This document shows, piece after piece, positions 1 through 8,167 of a DNA stretch of 17,495 bases. The stretch is from contig DGPZ01000114.1 in the NCBI GenBank assembly GCA_002390675.1, positions 1 through 17,495 on the forward strand. The letters run 5' to 3'. Each line of letters begins with the position of its first letter. Positions within the stretch are counted from its first letter, which is position 1. This stretch comes from Deltaproteobacteria bacterium UBA4427 (GTDB taxonomy: Bacteria > Myxococcota_A > UBA9160 > UBA4427). The notes beneath the pieces are model-generated. The model ran no database searches, was not told the origin of the DNA, and was given only the letters and a program-made list of their open reading frames with translations. Position numbers and translations under genes: made by a program.

Positions 1-223
1 GATGATCAGCACCATCACTCCCGTAGCCATGAAGGAAGACAATGAAACGCCCACCCTTCTCATCTTTCGCCATCCGCGTCTCGATCCGAAAGTCGAGCGG
101 TGCCCATGTCGCCTCTTCCGCGAGCGGCGAGACAACCGCCGCATCTTCGTTAGTTCCGTGACAAGCCGATACCGAAGCCAGAGCCGAAACGATCGTGACG
201 ACCAAAAAACTGTGACTTAACAT
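1..223 (-). CDS. Lipoprotein alpha/beta hydrolase (carboxylesterase/phospholipase type), 3' part beyond the window
   Basis: Reading leftward from an ATG at 221-223, the minus strand stays open to the window edge for 74 codons. The N-terminus is a lipoprotein signal peptide: a short hydrophobic stretch followed by the lipobox SVSAC, with Cys at residue 21. After a linker comes FIVFLHGYGSDGADH, the HGxG oxyanion-hole strand typical of abhydrolase_2 carboxylesterases and lysophospholipases, often written HGYGSDGADL. The catalytic Ser, Asp and His lie outside the window. I infer an esterase tethered to the periplasmic face of a membrane. It begins 53 bases after the stop of the FAD oxidase on the same strand, so it may be the third gene of that cluster. 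No clear Shine-Dalgarno is visible. The substrate is unknown. Confidence 0.72.
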   Translation of the reverse strand, partial: MLSHSFLVVTIVSALASVSACHGTNEDAAVVSPLAEEATWAPLDFRIETRMAKDEKGGRFIVFLHGYGSDGADH

Positions 224-276
224 TTGGATATGAAAGCTGCCGATCCACTTTGAAGAAGTAGTGAGGCGCGAACGGC

Positions 277-1455
277 TCACTTCCCTCGCCCCGCAAGTTC
301 CGCTAGGTAGGGATTCAGAAAGCGACCCTCTGGATCGACGCTGTCGCGCACGCGCCACCACTCGTCCCAATCCTCGTGCGCAGTCCGCAAGCCTTCCCCT
401 CCCAAGTAGTGAACCTTGCCCCAATGAGGGCGGCCGGCGTACGAGAGGAAAACTTTCTCACAGGCTCGAAATAGGGGCTCGTCCTCCACATCGATTCCCT
501 GATGTATCGAAATCGTAACGGTTTCCCGCCCCTTTGCGGTTGAAAGCCAAACATCATCGGAAGCCAGAGTTCGATATTCAACGGGCCAGGACAGGTCGGG
601 GAAGTCGTGCGCAATGAGGTCTCGGATGGCCGCCATGCATTCGGGCCCCGACTCGGCCGGAATTGAATATTCCATCTCGGAATGACGATCGTCTCTTTCG
701 TTGGCCAGAACTTCGTAGCTCCAACTGAGCCTCGTCCCCTCCTTTCCGAGCGGCGTCACGACCGGGGCCGTTGTCTCCGCGAGAGACTTGCAGGCGACTC
801 GTGTGCCGCCGGGCTGCCAGAAAAATTCGAAGTGGCGCGTAGCTTGTGTGAGTTCATCGATTCGCCCTAGAACCTCGTCGAGATCATCAAGCCACATCTG
901 TTCTTCCAGCCGATACGGCTCACGGACCGCGAGTGTGATTTCGCTCATCACGCCCAGTGCACCTAACGAAACTTGACATGCCTTAAAGAGATCCGGCTCA
1001 AGGTCCGCACGAGTGTCCACCACATCACCATTCGCCAAAACGATTCTTGCGCCGACCACGGACGCAGACAGATTTTGGAGTGTAGGCCCCGTACCATGAG
1101 TTCCCGTCGCGACCGCCCCAGCGATTGATTGTCGATCAATGTCGCCTTGATTGTGCAGGGCGAGTCCGAGCTTGCGAAGCGGAGGGCCGAGAGCTGAGAT
1201 CCGAGTGCCGCCGCGGATGGTCACTTCGGCTTTCGGAAGATCCGCTCTCACTACGCCGGAGGTGCTCGCCATGTCGATCAGCGTTTCATTCGTCAACACC
1301 AGTCGAGAGTGGCTATGCCCTGCGCCGACACATCGCACTCGTCGTCCCGCGGCCGCCGACGCCCGTACGGCAGAAACGATCTCCGATTCACCTTTGGGAA
1401 TCACAATCTCGCCAGGCGAGCAGGCGAGCCTGCCGGACCAATTCTTCCACTCCAT
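277..1455 (-). CDS. FAD-linked oxidase, sugar-lactone/alditol oxidase (ALO) family
   Basis: This 392-residue flavoprotein has the VAO/PCMH architecture. The N-terminal FAD-binding half (about 1-175) contains GAGHSHS at 44-50; in L-gulono-1,4-lactone oxidase and relatives the first His of this GxGHSxS motif (here His47) carries covalent FAD. It is followed by GDIDRQSIAGAVATGTHGTG, the second FAD-binding segment. The C-terminal ALO domain ends with HWGKVHY (about 343-349) and DPEGRFLNPYL, both hallmarks of the family. No signal peptide is seen, so it is probably cytoplasmic. The family oxidises the C1 hydroxyl or hemiacetal of aldonolactones or alditols, using O2 or a cytochrome as acceptor; the substrate here is not predictable. 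The ATG is preceded at 6 bases by GGGAG. It lies 61 bases downstream of the acyl-CoA synthetase on the same strand. Confidence 0.88.
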   Translation of the reverse strand: MEWKNWSGRLACSPGEIVIPKGESEIVSAVRASAAAGRRVRCVGAGHSHSRLVLTNETLIDMASTSGVVRADLPKAEVTIRGGTRISALGPPLRKLGLALHNQGDIDRQSIAGAVATGTHGTGPTLQNLSASVVGARIVLANGDVVDTRADLEPDLFKACQVSLGALGVMSEITLAVREPYRLEEQMWLDDLDEVLGRIDELTQATRHFEFFWQPGGTRVACKSLAETTAPVVTPLGKEGTRLSWSYEVLANERDDRHSEMEYSIPAESGPECMAAIRDLIAHDFPDLSWPVEYRTLASDDVWLSTAKGRETVTISIHQGIDVEDEPLFRACEKVFLSYAGRPHWGKVHYLGGEGLRTAHEDWDEWWRVRDSVDPEGRFLNPYLAELAGRGK

Positions 1456-1516
1456 GAAACGCTCCCGATACAGAATCCATCTAGCCGTGAGCTAAGCCCA
1501 TAACAGCAGACGGCAA

Positions 1517-3034
1517 CTAGACCTCGATCGTGTTGCGCAGCTCGAATTTCAAAACCTTGCCAGTCGCATTCCGCGGGAGTTCTGAAACGAAGACGACATG
1601 GCTCGGATGCTTGAAGCGAGCGAGCCGCGGCTGACAATAGGCAAGTATGGCCTCGCCTGTTAGCTCTCGACTCTCTTGAAGCGCGACTACCGCGCAACCC
1701 GTTTCGCCAAAACGATCGCTCGGCACCCCAATGACCGCGACTTCGCGTATCTCTTCAAGTTCGTAAAGGATGTTCTCGATTTCAGCCGGATAAACGTTCT
1801 CGCCGCCGGAGATATACATGTCCTTGAGTCGGTCCTCGATATAAACGAAGCCTTCCGAATCGCGAGAGCCGATATCGCCGGTTCGAAACCAGCCGTCGAC
1901 GAAGGACTCAGCATTTGCCTCTGGCCTTCGCCAATACCCCGGTGTAACGACCGGACCGCGACACCAGAGTTCACCAGATTCGCCTGGATCTGCCTCGCTC
2001 CCGTCTTCACGAGACACCCGAATCTCTGTATGGCGCAGAGTCTTTCCTGCCGAACCCACGTGGTCTACGACATCCAGTTTCCCCACCACACAGCAACTCG
2101 CTACGTTCTCTGTCATTCCGTAGCCTTCTTGGATCGTTAGGCCACGCTCGTGCCACCAACGCACGAGCGATTCCGGAACCGCTTCGGCGCCTGCAAGCGC
2201 GACGCGCATGCGGGACAGATCCGCCTGCGCATTGTCGGGATGGTCACGAAGCGCGTTGTAGATCGCGGGCACTCCAAGGAAATGCGTTACACCAAGTTCT
2301 GGGTCGCTGAAGGCCTCAAGCGTCGCTCCCGGCTCGAATGTACGAAGGACGACTGAGGTCCCACCGGAATAGAGTGCGGGCAGCGCGAAAACTTGGAGCC
2401 CCCCAATATGAAAGAGAGGCATCACAGATAGGCTCACAATATCCTGGCCGCATTCCATGGAAGTACAGGCATTGATATTCGCCCATAACATCATCCGGTG
2501 CGTCATGATGACGCCCTTGGGACGCCCGGTCGTACCCGACGAGTACATCAACATGCATTGATCATCGGGGCTGAGTTCGACTTGTTTTTCGACTGGGGTC
2601 GCATTCGCAATCTGATTTTCGAACTCACTCGCCGCGCCCTGGCCTTCGGTCTCCACGACTTGCTCGACGGAAACCGAAAGTGCCTCAACCGTCTTCAGCA
2701 TGTCACGGTCATGAATCAGAAGAACAGGTTCAGCATTCCCAATGATGAAATCGAGTTCCGCTGGCGTCAGTCGGAAATTGAGCGCGAGATGGACCGCGCC
2801 GATCCGCCAAGTCGCGAAGATGATATCGAGGTCATCCGTCGAGTTAAGAGCAAGCACGCCAACGCGATCGCCGCGCTTTACGCCCAGGCTTAGGAGCCAG
2901 CCCGCAATTCGACTCACGCGTTCATGCATCTCGGCATAGGTACGCCGCCTGCCGCTTGGTAGTTCAACCGTCGCTAGGGTGGACGGGCGATTGATCGCGC
3001 CGTGCCGAATCCAATCGATGACCATTTCGTGCAT
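1517..3034 (-). CDS. Class I adenylate-forming acyl-CoA synthetase (fatty/aryl acid-CoA ligase)
   Basis: At 505 residues this is the normal length for an AMP-binding acyl-CoA ligase. Motifs appear in order: the P-loop-like YSSGTTGRPKG (about 163-173), YGMTE (about 304-308, aromatic-T/E core), GWFRTGDIG (about 380-388), the hinge and CoA region YISGGENVYPAEIE, and PRNATGKVLK with the catalytic Lys near 492. The enzyme activates a carboxylic acid as acyl-AMP and then forms the CoA thioester. Sequence alone does not separate medium/long-chain from aromatic or terpenoid acids. The ATG has a strong GGAGG ribosome site five bases upstream. It is the first gene of a minus-strand run that continues into the FAD oxidase and the lipoprotein hydrolase, which suggests a catabolic or modification operon. 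Confidence 0.93.
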   Translation of the reverse strand: MHEMVIDWIRHGAINRPSTLATVELPSGRRRTYAEMHERVSRIAGWLLSLGVKRGDRVGVLALNSTDDLDIIFATWRIGAVHLALNFRLTPAELDFIIGNAEPVLLIHDRDMLKTVEALSVSVEQVVETEGQGAASEFENQIANATPVEKQVELSPDDQCMLMYSSGTTGRPKGVIMTHRMMLWANINACTSMECGQDIVSLSVMPLFHIGGLQVFALPALYSGGTSVVLRTFEPGATLEAFSDPELGVTHFLGVPAIYNALRDHPDNAQADLSRMRVALAGAEAVPESLVRWWHERGLTIQEGYGMTENVASCCVVGKLDVVDHVGSAGKTLRHTEIRVSREDGSEADPGESGELWCRGPVVTPGYWRRPEANAESFVDGWFRTGDIGSRDSEGFVYIEDRLKDMYISGGENVYPAEIENILYELEEIREVAVIGVPSDRFGETGCAVVALQESRELTGEAILAYCQPRLARFKHPSHVVFVSELPRNATGKVLKFELRNTIEV

Positions 3035-3039
3035 AACTA

Positions 3040-3044
3040 CCTCC
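3040..3044 (-). promoter_or_regulatory. Shine-Dalgarno GGAGG for the acyl-CoA synthetase
   Basis: GGAGG on the minus strand ends five bases before the ATG at 3034. It fixes the start of the 505-residue synthetase. Confidence 0.75.
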
Positions 3045-3396
3045 GACCACCACGTTAGTTCACATGGGACGATTCACGAAGGGACATGACCCTCGCCCAA
3101 AAATGGGCCTCTACACCCCGGCGTTACCGACCTATCGATGGCGGCCCCCCTGTCCAAGGAATTCCGATGGCTTCTGGCGAACGCTTCCAAGCTGGTGACC
3201 TGCGAGGTTACCTGGACTCCTATGCTTTGATCCAGTCGGCTCGTCCGGAGTCGGGGATCTAGCACAACGACGGCAGCTGACTCATGTTCAGCCGTGAGGA
3301 AGCAAACGAGGTTCTGAGGAGCAACTCCGCGCGCTCGGGATTTATAGGCGGATGACCTAACGAAGCGAGAACGCCGCGAGAAACCTTCACCTAAGT

Positions 3397-3602
3397 ACCT
3401 ACCAAGACGATTGGGCTGTCAGCCGAGCGCTTTTTGCCAGTCGGTCCGAATCGAGACATACCGTCGCATCCCGAAGTGCAGGAGAATCTCTACAGGGCCT
3501 TCGGGAATCCCCCTGGAATCGTCGATCGGCTGATTCAAGAGGCTAAATTGCAGACCTTTCCCAGATCAAACGTCGATCTTCCGCAGTTCACACGCAACTA
3601 AG
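3397..3602 (+). pseudogene. Possible gene remnant: open reading without an ATG, unrecognised
   Basis: One plus-strand frame is open from just after a TAA at about 3391-3393 to a TAA at 3600-3602. It reads as plausible protein, containing GLSAERFLPVGPNRDIPSHP and FGNPPGIVDRLIQEAKL. No ATG or GTG start occurs in it; the only usable start is a TTG at 3434 without a clear ribosome site. I do not recognise a family. It could be the 3' end of a decayed gene, a small TTG-started protein, or chance. Protein-like composition is the only support. Confidence 0.22.
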
Positions 3603-3693
3603 CGGCAGAACTCCGTGTCCTGAGTCACACTCTCCAGCCCACGCCTTTTCTATCGTCGAATAAGCCCTCCGACGGGCATACCCCCTCGATTCC

Positions 3694-3697
3694 GGAG
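3694..3697 (+). promoter_or_regulatory. Shine-Dalgarno GGAG deciding the TTG start of the SH3 protein
   Basis: GGAG sits six bases before TTG at 3704. The resulting N-terminus is a complete signal peptide, which supports this unusual start codon. Confidence 0.65.
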
Positions 3698-3703
3698 TCT
3701 CTT

Positions 3704-4285
3704 TTGCGTTCCATCCGATTCACTTGGGCTGGCTTGACCCTGTTCATCCTCGTCAGCTCCTCTCTTCTTCTCGGCACCGCCGCCCCCGCCTTCGCGGATA
3801 CCGGCTGGGTAAGGGGCAATATTCGCCTGAACCTCAGATCCGGTGCTGGAACCCAGTTCAAGATTATCGGTGCGGTTGAAACCGGTGACGAAATGGAAGT
3901 TGTGGCCCGAGGCGAGAGCTGGACCCGTGTCCGGAATACAGAGGGGAAGACTGGCTGGATTCCGGCGGGCTATCTCGAAACAGAGCCGCCCCCCACCCTT
4001 CGCTTGGCTCAGCTCGAAACCGAAACCACCACTCTCAAAGAGCAGCTGGACGGTATTCGCTCCGAAGCGGCCGGCCTTCGCGAATCGAACGCGACACTCG
4101 CCTCCACCGATAGCGGCCAGCGTGAGCAGATTGAGTCGCTCAAGATCGAGAACTATGAGCTTCGAGCCGGCAGCCGCTATCAGGAATGGATCACCGGTGC
4201 CTTAATTCTCGCCGGCGGTATGATTCTCGGCGCGATTCTGCATCGGAATTCAACGCGGCGTCCCTCGTCGCGCATTCGTCTCTAG
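3704..4285 (+). CDS. SH3-domain membrane-anchor protein (YgiM/TIGR04211-like)
   Basis: The 193-residue product has the full architecture of the SH3-and-anchor family that includes E. coli YgiM. There is a signal peptide at 1-31 (hydrophobic core, cleavage after AFA), then a bacterial SH3 domain at about 35-92 with NLRSGAGTQFKIIG and TGWIPAGYLETEP. An alpha-helical coiled coil follows at about 100-155, rich in Leu/Glu/Gln heptads. A C-terminal transmembrane helix (about 161-180, WITGALILAGGMILGAIL) ends in a short basic tail. The SH3 and coil therefore sit in the periplasm, anchored in the inner membrane, probably contacting peptidoglycan or envelope proteins; the exact role is not established. 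Translation starts at TTG with GGAG six bases upstream. The luciferase-like gene follows 45 bases later on the same strand. Confidence 0.87.
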   Translation: MRSIRFTWAGLTLFILVSSSLLLGTAAPAFADTGWVRGNIRLNLRSGAGTQFKIIGAVETGDEMEVVARGESWTRVRNTEGKTGWIPAGYLETEPPPTLRLAQLETETTTLKEQLDGIRSEAAGLRESNATLASTDSGQREQIESLKIENYELRAGSRYQEWITGALILAGGMILGAILHRNSTRRPSSRIRL

Positions 4286-4330
4286 ACCGAAGCAGAACAA
4301 GACAGAAGCAGGAGTAGCAACGGCGAGCGC

Positions 4331-5275
4331 ATGGAAATCGAAGGACTGAACGTCGTCGACGAGGTAAAGATGGGCATGATGCTCCCGGGCAGCGACCGGG
4401 CATCCGTTCTCGATCGCGTCCGAAAGATGGAGAACGCAGGCCTCGATTCGATCTGGGTCGGCGACCACATCGCCTTTCATATCCCGGTCATCGAAAGTCT
4501 CAGTCTGCTGGCGTTTTGCGCTGCGGCCACGGAACGCATCGAATTGGCGACCGGTGTCCTTTTGCTTCCACTTCGGAACCCGACCCTCACGGCCAAAATG
4601 ACCGGCTCGATCGACATGCTTTCGAATGGGCGCCTAACCTTAGGCGTAGGTGTTGGAGGTGAATTCCCGCCGGAATTCCAAGCCGTCGACTCCCCAATCG
4701 CCGATCGCGGACCGAGAACGAACGAAGCGATTGAGATCCTGCGTCGACATTGGGCCGAAGGCAAAGCCGGCTACGAGGGCGAGCATTTCAAGTTCGATCC
4801 CGTCAAAATCGAGCCTAAGCCCGTTCGCGAAGGTGGCCCACCGATCATAGTCGGCGGCCGAAAATCCGTCTCGATGAAACGCGCCGGACGTCTCGGGGAC
4901 GGCTACATCTCGCACATGTGCGACGTCGAGACTTACAGCAACAACCTCAAGCAGATAGGGGGACACGCTAAGGATGCGGGTCGTGCCGGGAAACCCTTTC
5001 AAACTGCAGCGCTCCTCTTCACGGTCCTCGACGACAACTACGAGGCTGCACACAAACGTGCCGCCGAGATGCTTGGTAAGATCTACAACACCGACTTCAC
5101 GGAAGCGTCGAAGCGCTACTGCCTGCTCGGCAAGCCAGAAGACTGCCTCGAACAGATGCGCAACTTCGCGAAGGCCGGCTGCCGACACTTCGTCATGTCC
5201 GCGCTCTCCGACCCCGATGAGATCATTGAGCGCGCTTCTACGGAAATGATCACAGAGCTCCGCTCAATCGTCTGA
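4331..5275 (+). CDS. Luciferase-like (LLM class) F420/FMN-dependent oxidoreductase
   Basis: A TIM-barrel luciferase-like monooxygenase of 314 residues. Family signatures are KMGMMLPG at the first strand, GLDSIWVGDHIAF, the second-strand run ERIELATGVLLLPLRNP, LTLGVGVGGEFPPEF, EPKPVREGGPPIIVGGRKS, and the closing GCRHFVMSAL. Such proteins use reduced F420 or FMN to oxidise or reduce small molecules; the cofactor and substrate cannot be read from sequence. The start is uncertain. ATG 4331 has AGGAG only about 16 bases upstream. An in-frame ATG at 4370 has GAGGT at 4361-4365 and would begin MGMMLPG directly at the first barrel strand, cutting 13 residues. The gene converges on the DUF420-like gene, with no intrinsic terminator in the 95-base gap. 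Confidence 0.9.
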   Translation: MEIEGLNVVDEVKMGMMLPGSDRASVLDRVRKMENAGLDSIWVGDHIAFHIPVIESLSLLAFCAAATERIELATGVLLLPLRNPTLTAKMTGSIDMLSNGRLTLGVGVGGEFPPEFQAVDSPIADRGPRTNEAIEILRRHWAEGKAGYEGEHFKFDPVKIEPKPVREGGPPIIVGGRKSVSMKRAGRLGDGYISHMCDVETYSNNLKQIGGHAKDAGRAGKPFQTAALLFTVLDDNYEAAHKRAAEMLGKIYNTDFTEASKRYCLLGKPEDCLEQMRNFAKAGCRHFVMSALSDPDEIIERASTEMITELRSIV

Positions 5276-5370
5276 GCCGCGAAGAGCGCCTGCAGCCCGC
5301 TGAATGACGTCTACGACCCGAACAGCGTCCGTGGCCCAAGCCGCGCACGCTGCGGCTAAAAAAGAGACGC

Positions 5371-5835
5371 CTAACCCCGAGCGACCATTCCAGCGAATAT
5401 GCCAATCGCCAGCACTAAAGCAAAAACCGATGAGATGACGGCGGTCCGGCCCGCGACTCTATGCGTAAGAACGATTTTCGCATCAGGTGTCGGATCGGAA
5501 GGGTCGTGCGTCACGATTTGTGTCAGCGCCAGCTTGCGTCCTTGAATCCAAGCCACCGCGCCACCGCCGATCATAAAGAGCACGAAGAGCTCATGAATCC
5601 GGAGGACCCAAACATCGAGGTTCGACCATACGGATTGATCTTCGCGGCCGATCACACCGACCTTGAGAAGGTAGGCTCCCAAAAAAGCAACGACCAGCCA
5701 AGACGAAATCTTCATGGCGTGGCGATGGCGTGCGATCTCGCCGCGGCGCGCGTAGCGAACACCAAAAAGCGCGACGCCGCATAGCACGGCCAAATTCACC
5801 AAGGAGGCCGCCCAGAAAAGAAGCTGCAGGTTCAT
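5371..5835 (-). CDS. Four-helix membrane protein, DUF420 (YozB)-like
   Basis: A 154-residue protein with four hydrophobic helices at about 4-26, 43-62, 77-97 and 130-150. Charged and His residues cluster at helix ends: ARHRHAM (His37, His39), RIHE (His81) and THRVAGR (His125). The HR..M, H and HR.AGR pattern and helix spacing resemble DUF420/COG2322 membrane proteins, which are often associated with heme-copper oxidase or heme biology. The His placement could bind heme or metal, but this is inference. It follows the MFS transporter on the same strand after 120 bases holding small hairpins, and converges on the LLM oxidoreductase. No strong ribosome site is seen before the ATG. The family assignment is moderate. 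Confidence 0.72.
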   Translation of the reverse strand: MNLQLLFWAASLVNLAVLCGVALFGVRYARRGEIARHRHAMKISSWLVVAFLGAYLLKVGVIGREDQSVWSNLDVWVLRIHELFVLFMIGGGAVAWIQGRKLALTQIVTHDPSDPTPDAKIVLTHRVAGRTAVISSVFALVLAIGIFAGMVARG

Positions 5836-5879
5836 TATTCGTCGTATCCGAGGAGCGTGTGATTTAACAAGACCACAAC

Positions 5880-5928
5880 GTAGCGAATAGCGCTACCGCG
5901 CACAGGGTTCGCGCGAAGGCGCTCGCCT
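5880..5928. repeat. Cluster of small inverted repeats between two minus-strand genes
   Basis: Three adjacent dyads lie between the MFS stop and the DUF420-like start: GTAGCG, loop AATAG, CGCTAC (5880-5896); the palindrome TTCGCGCGAA (5908-5917); and AGGC, loop GCTC, GCCT (5917-5928). None is followed by a T run on either strand, so they are not intrinsic terminators. They could stabilise or punctuate a shared message. Confidence 0.4.
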
Positions 5929-5955
5929 AGATCCTCGATTGAAAGCCGATGCCGC

Positions 5956-7299
5956 TCACGAGTCTGACTGATGCTGACTCGTCGCTTCGAGTTCGAGTCC
6001 TGCCGTCTCCGGCATCAATCGCACGACGAAGACCGAAACGAGAGTGAGTCCGCTGATCCCAATTGCGGCGGGGGCGATCGAAGCATCCGTCATGGTGAGC
6101 GCTCCTACGAGTGCATAACCAGTAGCGCCGCCAAGCGTTTCCATCAGTGTCTCCCAACCCAGCGCCGTATTTCGCGAAGACGTCGGAAAGAGCTCGGTCG
6201 AGACGATGCGCATCAAAACATTCGCGCCGGTCAGGAGAAAGACGAACGGGACCCAGACAAAAGGAATCGCCCACTCAGGGCCAGCGTAGAGTGTCAAAGA
6301 GCAGAGCGGAAATAGACCAAAACCAAACATCGCGACGGGACGCCGCCCGAGCCTATCTGCGGCCCAACCCATGGCTGAGTTACCGACGACTCCAAATGTC
6401 CCGGCGACTAGAGCCATGATCGAATAGTCGCTCGGCTCCCAGTCATGGGTCGATTGCACGAAGTCGGCGAGCAGCCCGAAAGCTGGACTCGATCCCGTCG
6501 CAAAGAAGAAAGCCATGGCGGCCACTGCGAGGCTACGTCCCGGATACTCACGGACCATTTCCAAAATAGGACCGATCCATCCTGAATCACCCCGCTCTCC
6601 ACGAAGTCTTGCTTCGTGTTCCTCAATAAAGCGCTGGGTTTCCGGTACCAACCTCCGAAACATCGGCATCAACAGAAGCGGAATGCCGCCGACCAAATAC
6701 ATGCTGCGCCAGCCGAAAGGCAGGTCGTCGATGAAGGCGAATAAGATCGCACCGAGTCCGAAACCAAAGGCGCCGATCGCGCCAAGAATGCCGATCCCCC
6801 AACCGCGATTTCGGGCGGGGACTTCTTCCGCCACGATCACGATCGCACATGCGGTGCTCGCGACGAGGAAGGTGCGCGTCACCGTCTGCGCCAGTACGAA
6901 TTGCAAAGCGGTCTGCGCGAATGCCGATGCAAGCGTGCCAATGCTCATACCTACGATCGCGATCAGGAATACTTTGCGACGGCCAATGCGATCCGCGAGC
7001 GGCAGAACGAGAAATGCAGGAATCGCGCCTAACCGAATCCAAGCGAACAGCGAGGACGCTTCCGCCTGGCTGAGTCCAAAGCTCTCACGAATCTGCTTGA
7101 GCGCAGACGTGAGCATCGACATGTCGTAGGTCTCGAAGAGTGACGCCAACGCCACAACTCCGACGAGCGCAACGTGCCGATCCTCTACGCCAAGTGGAAT
7201 CCGGCCTAAGAAATGCGGTAACCACCACGGGCGGGAGGCACGTTTTTGATCGTCTGTGGAATTGGGTGCTGAGCCGCCATCCGGGGCGGGTTCTTGCAC
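5956..7299 (-). CDS. MFS transporter (sugar/aromatic-acid:proton symporter type)
   Basis: A 447-residue, 12-helix major facilitator. Motif A occurs twice: LPLADRIGRRKV after helix 2 and GWAADRLGRRPVAM in the matching position of the second half, each followed by long hydrophobic helices. FETYDMSML in helix 1 has the Asp common in metabolite:H+ symporters. The domain-linking loop (VPETQRFIEEHEARLRG) and the C-terminal PETAGLELE resemble the sugar-porter and aromatic-acid symporter families. It is predicted to sit in the inner membrane and import an organic solute with protons; the substrate is unknown. It starts at GTG (7297-7299) with AGGA seven bases upstream and has a hydrophilic N-terminal tail of about 40 residues. 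It diverges from kdsB across 133 bases. Confidence 0.9.
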   Translation of the reverse strand: MQEPAPDGGSAPNSTDDQKRASRPWWLPHFLGRIPLGVEDRHVALVGVVALASLFETYDMSMLTSALKQIRESFGLSQAEASSLFAWIRLGAIPAFLVLPLADRIGRRKVFLIAIVGMSIGTLASAFAQTALQFVLAQTVTRTFLVASTACAIVIVAEEVPARNRGWGIGILGAIGAFGFGLGAILFAFIDDLPFGWRSMYLVGGIPLLLMPMFRRLVPETQRFIEEHEARLRGERGDSGWIGPILEMVREYPGRSLAVAAMAFFFATGSSPAFGLLADFVQSTHDWEPSDYSIMALVAGTFGVVGNSAMGWAADRLGRRPVAMFGFGLFPLCSLTLYAGPEWAIPFVWVPFVFLLTGANVLMRIVSTELFPTSSRNTALGWETLMETLGGATGYALVGALTMTDASIAPAAIGISGLTLVSVFVVRLMPETAGLELEATSQHQSDS

Positions 7300-7306
7300 A
7301 GGTGGA

Positions 7307-7310
7307 TCCT
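7307..7310 (-). promoter_or_regulatory. Shine-Dalgarno AGGA supporting the GTG start of the MFS gene
   Basis: AGGA on the minus strand lies seven bases before the GTG at 7299. No in-frame ATG is better placed. Confidence 0.5.
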
Positions 7311-7432
7311 AGCAGTCGCAGCCTCCCACGGAGAGGATCTGACCGACAGTTTGGGCGTATGAAACACGGCGACACCCCAGTTCGAAAACTCACTTTCGGG
7401 TCGAGAGAGCCGCTTTCCGGTAGAGTGGTGAT

Positions 7433-8167
7433 ATGACCGTTCTAGCGATTCTTCCGGCCCGATATGGCTCGACCCGCTTCCCAGGCAAGCCACTAACGCA
7501 AATCGCGGGCAAACCCATGATCCAACACGTCTGGGAGCGCACTCGCGCAGCCAAGTCTGTCGACGCGGTGGTCGTTGCAACCGATGACGAACGAATTCGC
7601 GATGCCTGTGAGGCGTTCGGAGCCGATGTCGAAATGACACGCGTTGATCATCCGACGGGAACGGACCGTCTCGCGGAAGTCGCGCTTCGGCACGACCACG
7701 ACGTGATCGTGAACGTCCAAGGCGACGAGCCGTTGATCGAAGGGTTCGTAGTCGACGCGGCGGTCGACGCGCTGCTTTCGGGCGGCGATGCGGCAATGTC
7801 GACGATCGTGCACCGCGCCGCGCCTGAAGCCTTTGATGACCCCAATCGCGTTAAGGTCGTGCTCGACGCGAATGGCTTCGCTCTCTACTTCTCGCGGGCG
7901 CCGATTCCTTTCCGGCGCAAAGACACGGGCATCGCTCCTTTGCAGCACGTCGGACTCTACGTCTATAGACGCGACTTCCTCCTCAACATTGTCACATTCG
8001 ATCGTAGTCCTGCCGAATGTGCCGAAGAACTCGAGCAGCTTCGCGCGCTCGAAAATGGCTTCCGCATCCGTGCGGCGGAAATTGAAGGCTGGATCAGCGT
8101 ACCAGTCGATGTCCCAGAAGACGTGCCGATCGTCGAAGCGGCCCTCTCGCGTCAGGCTAAAGCATGA
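7433..8167 (+). CDS. kdsB: 3-deoxy-manno-octulosonate cytidylyltransferase (CMP-Kdo synthetase)
   Basis: A 244-residue KdsB of normal length. It carries the nucleotide-binding N-terminus PARYGSTRFPGKPL (8-21), ATDDERI (49-55), HPTGTDR (73-79), and NVQGDEPLI (94-102) with the Mg-binding Asp98. Downstream are SRAPIPF and HVGLYVYRR of the Kdo pocket. The enzyme couples CTP and Kdo to give CMP-Kdo in the cytoplasm, the activated sugar for the inner core of lipopolysaccharide, so the host has an LPS-type outer membrane. It starts at ATG after GTGGTGAT and diverges from the MFS gene. Its TGA overlaps the ATG of the cyclase-family gene (ATGA at 8164-8167), implying translational coupling with a gene of apparently unrelated function. 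No other Kdo or LPS gene lies next to it. Confidence 0.96.
   Translation: MTVLAILPARYGSTRFPGKPLTQIAGKPMIQHVWERTRAAKSVDAVVVATDDERIRDACEAFGADVEMTRVDHPTGTDRLAEVALRHDHDVIVNVQGDEPLIEGFVVDAAVDALLSGGDAAMSTIVHRAAPEAFDDPNRVKVVLDANGFALYFSRAPIPFRRKDTGIAPLQHVGLYVYRRDFLLNIVTFDRSPAECAEELEQLRALENGFRIRAAEIEGWISVPVDVPEDVPIVEAALSRQAKA

Larger units (their letters stand above)
3045..3703. other. Long gap with protein-like ORF fragments but no convincing gene
   Basis: This 659-base stretch separates the divergent acyl-CoA synthetase and SH3 protein and should contain their promoters. On the plus strand I see three fragments in different frames: 3086-3262 (ATG, 58 codons, containing GERFQAGDLRGYLDSYALIQ), 3284-3355 (ATG, MFSREEANEVL, 23 codons) and a stop-to-stop reading of roughly 3394-3602 (see separate entry). 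None has a good ribosome site. A small hairpin (GCCCA, loop AAAA, TGGGC) lies at 3095-3108. No tRNA or known riboswitch was recognised. The fragments could be remnants of a decayed gene. Confidence 0.5.

Noticed and set aside
2..220. Plus-strand ORF at the left edge
   Set aside because: It is antisense to a minus-strand reading with a clear lipoprotein signal and HGYGSDG hydrolase motif, and it has no recognisable features itself.
5339..5363. Hairpin AGCCGC/GCGGCT next to a run of A between the LLM and DUF420-like genes
   Set aside because: On the plus strand it is followed by A, not T. On the minus strand the T run precedes the stem. It does not fit an intrinsic terminator for either gene.
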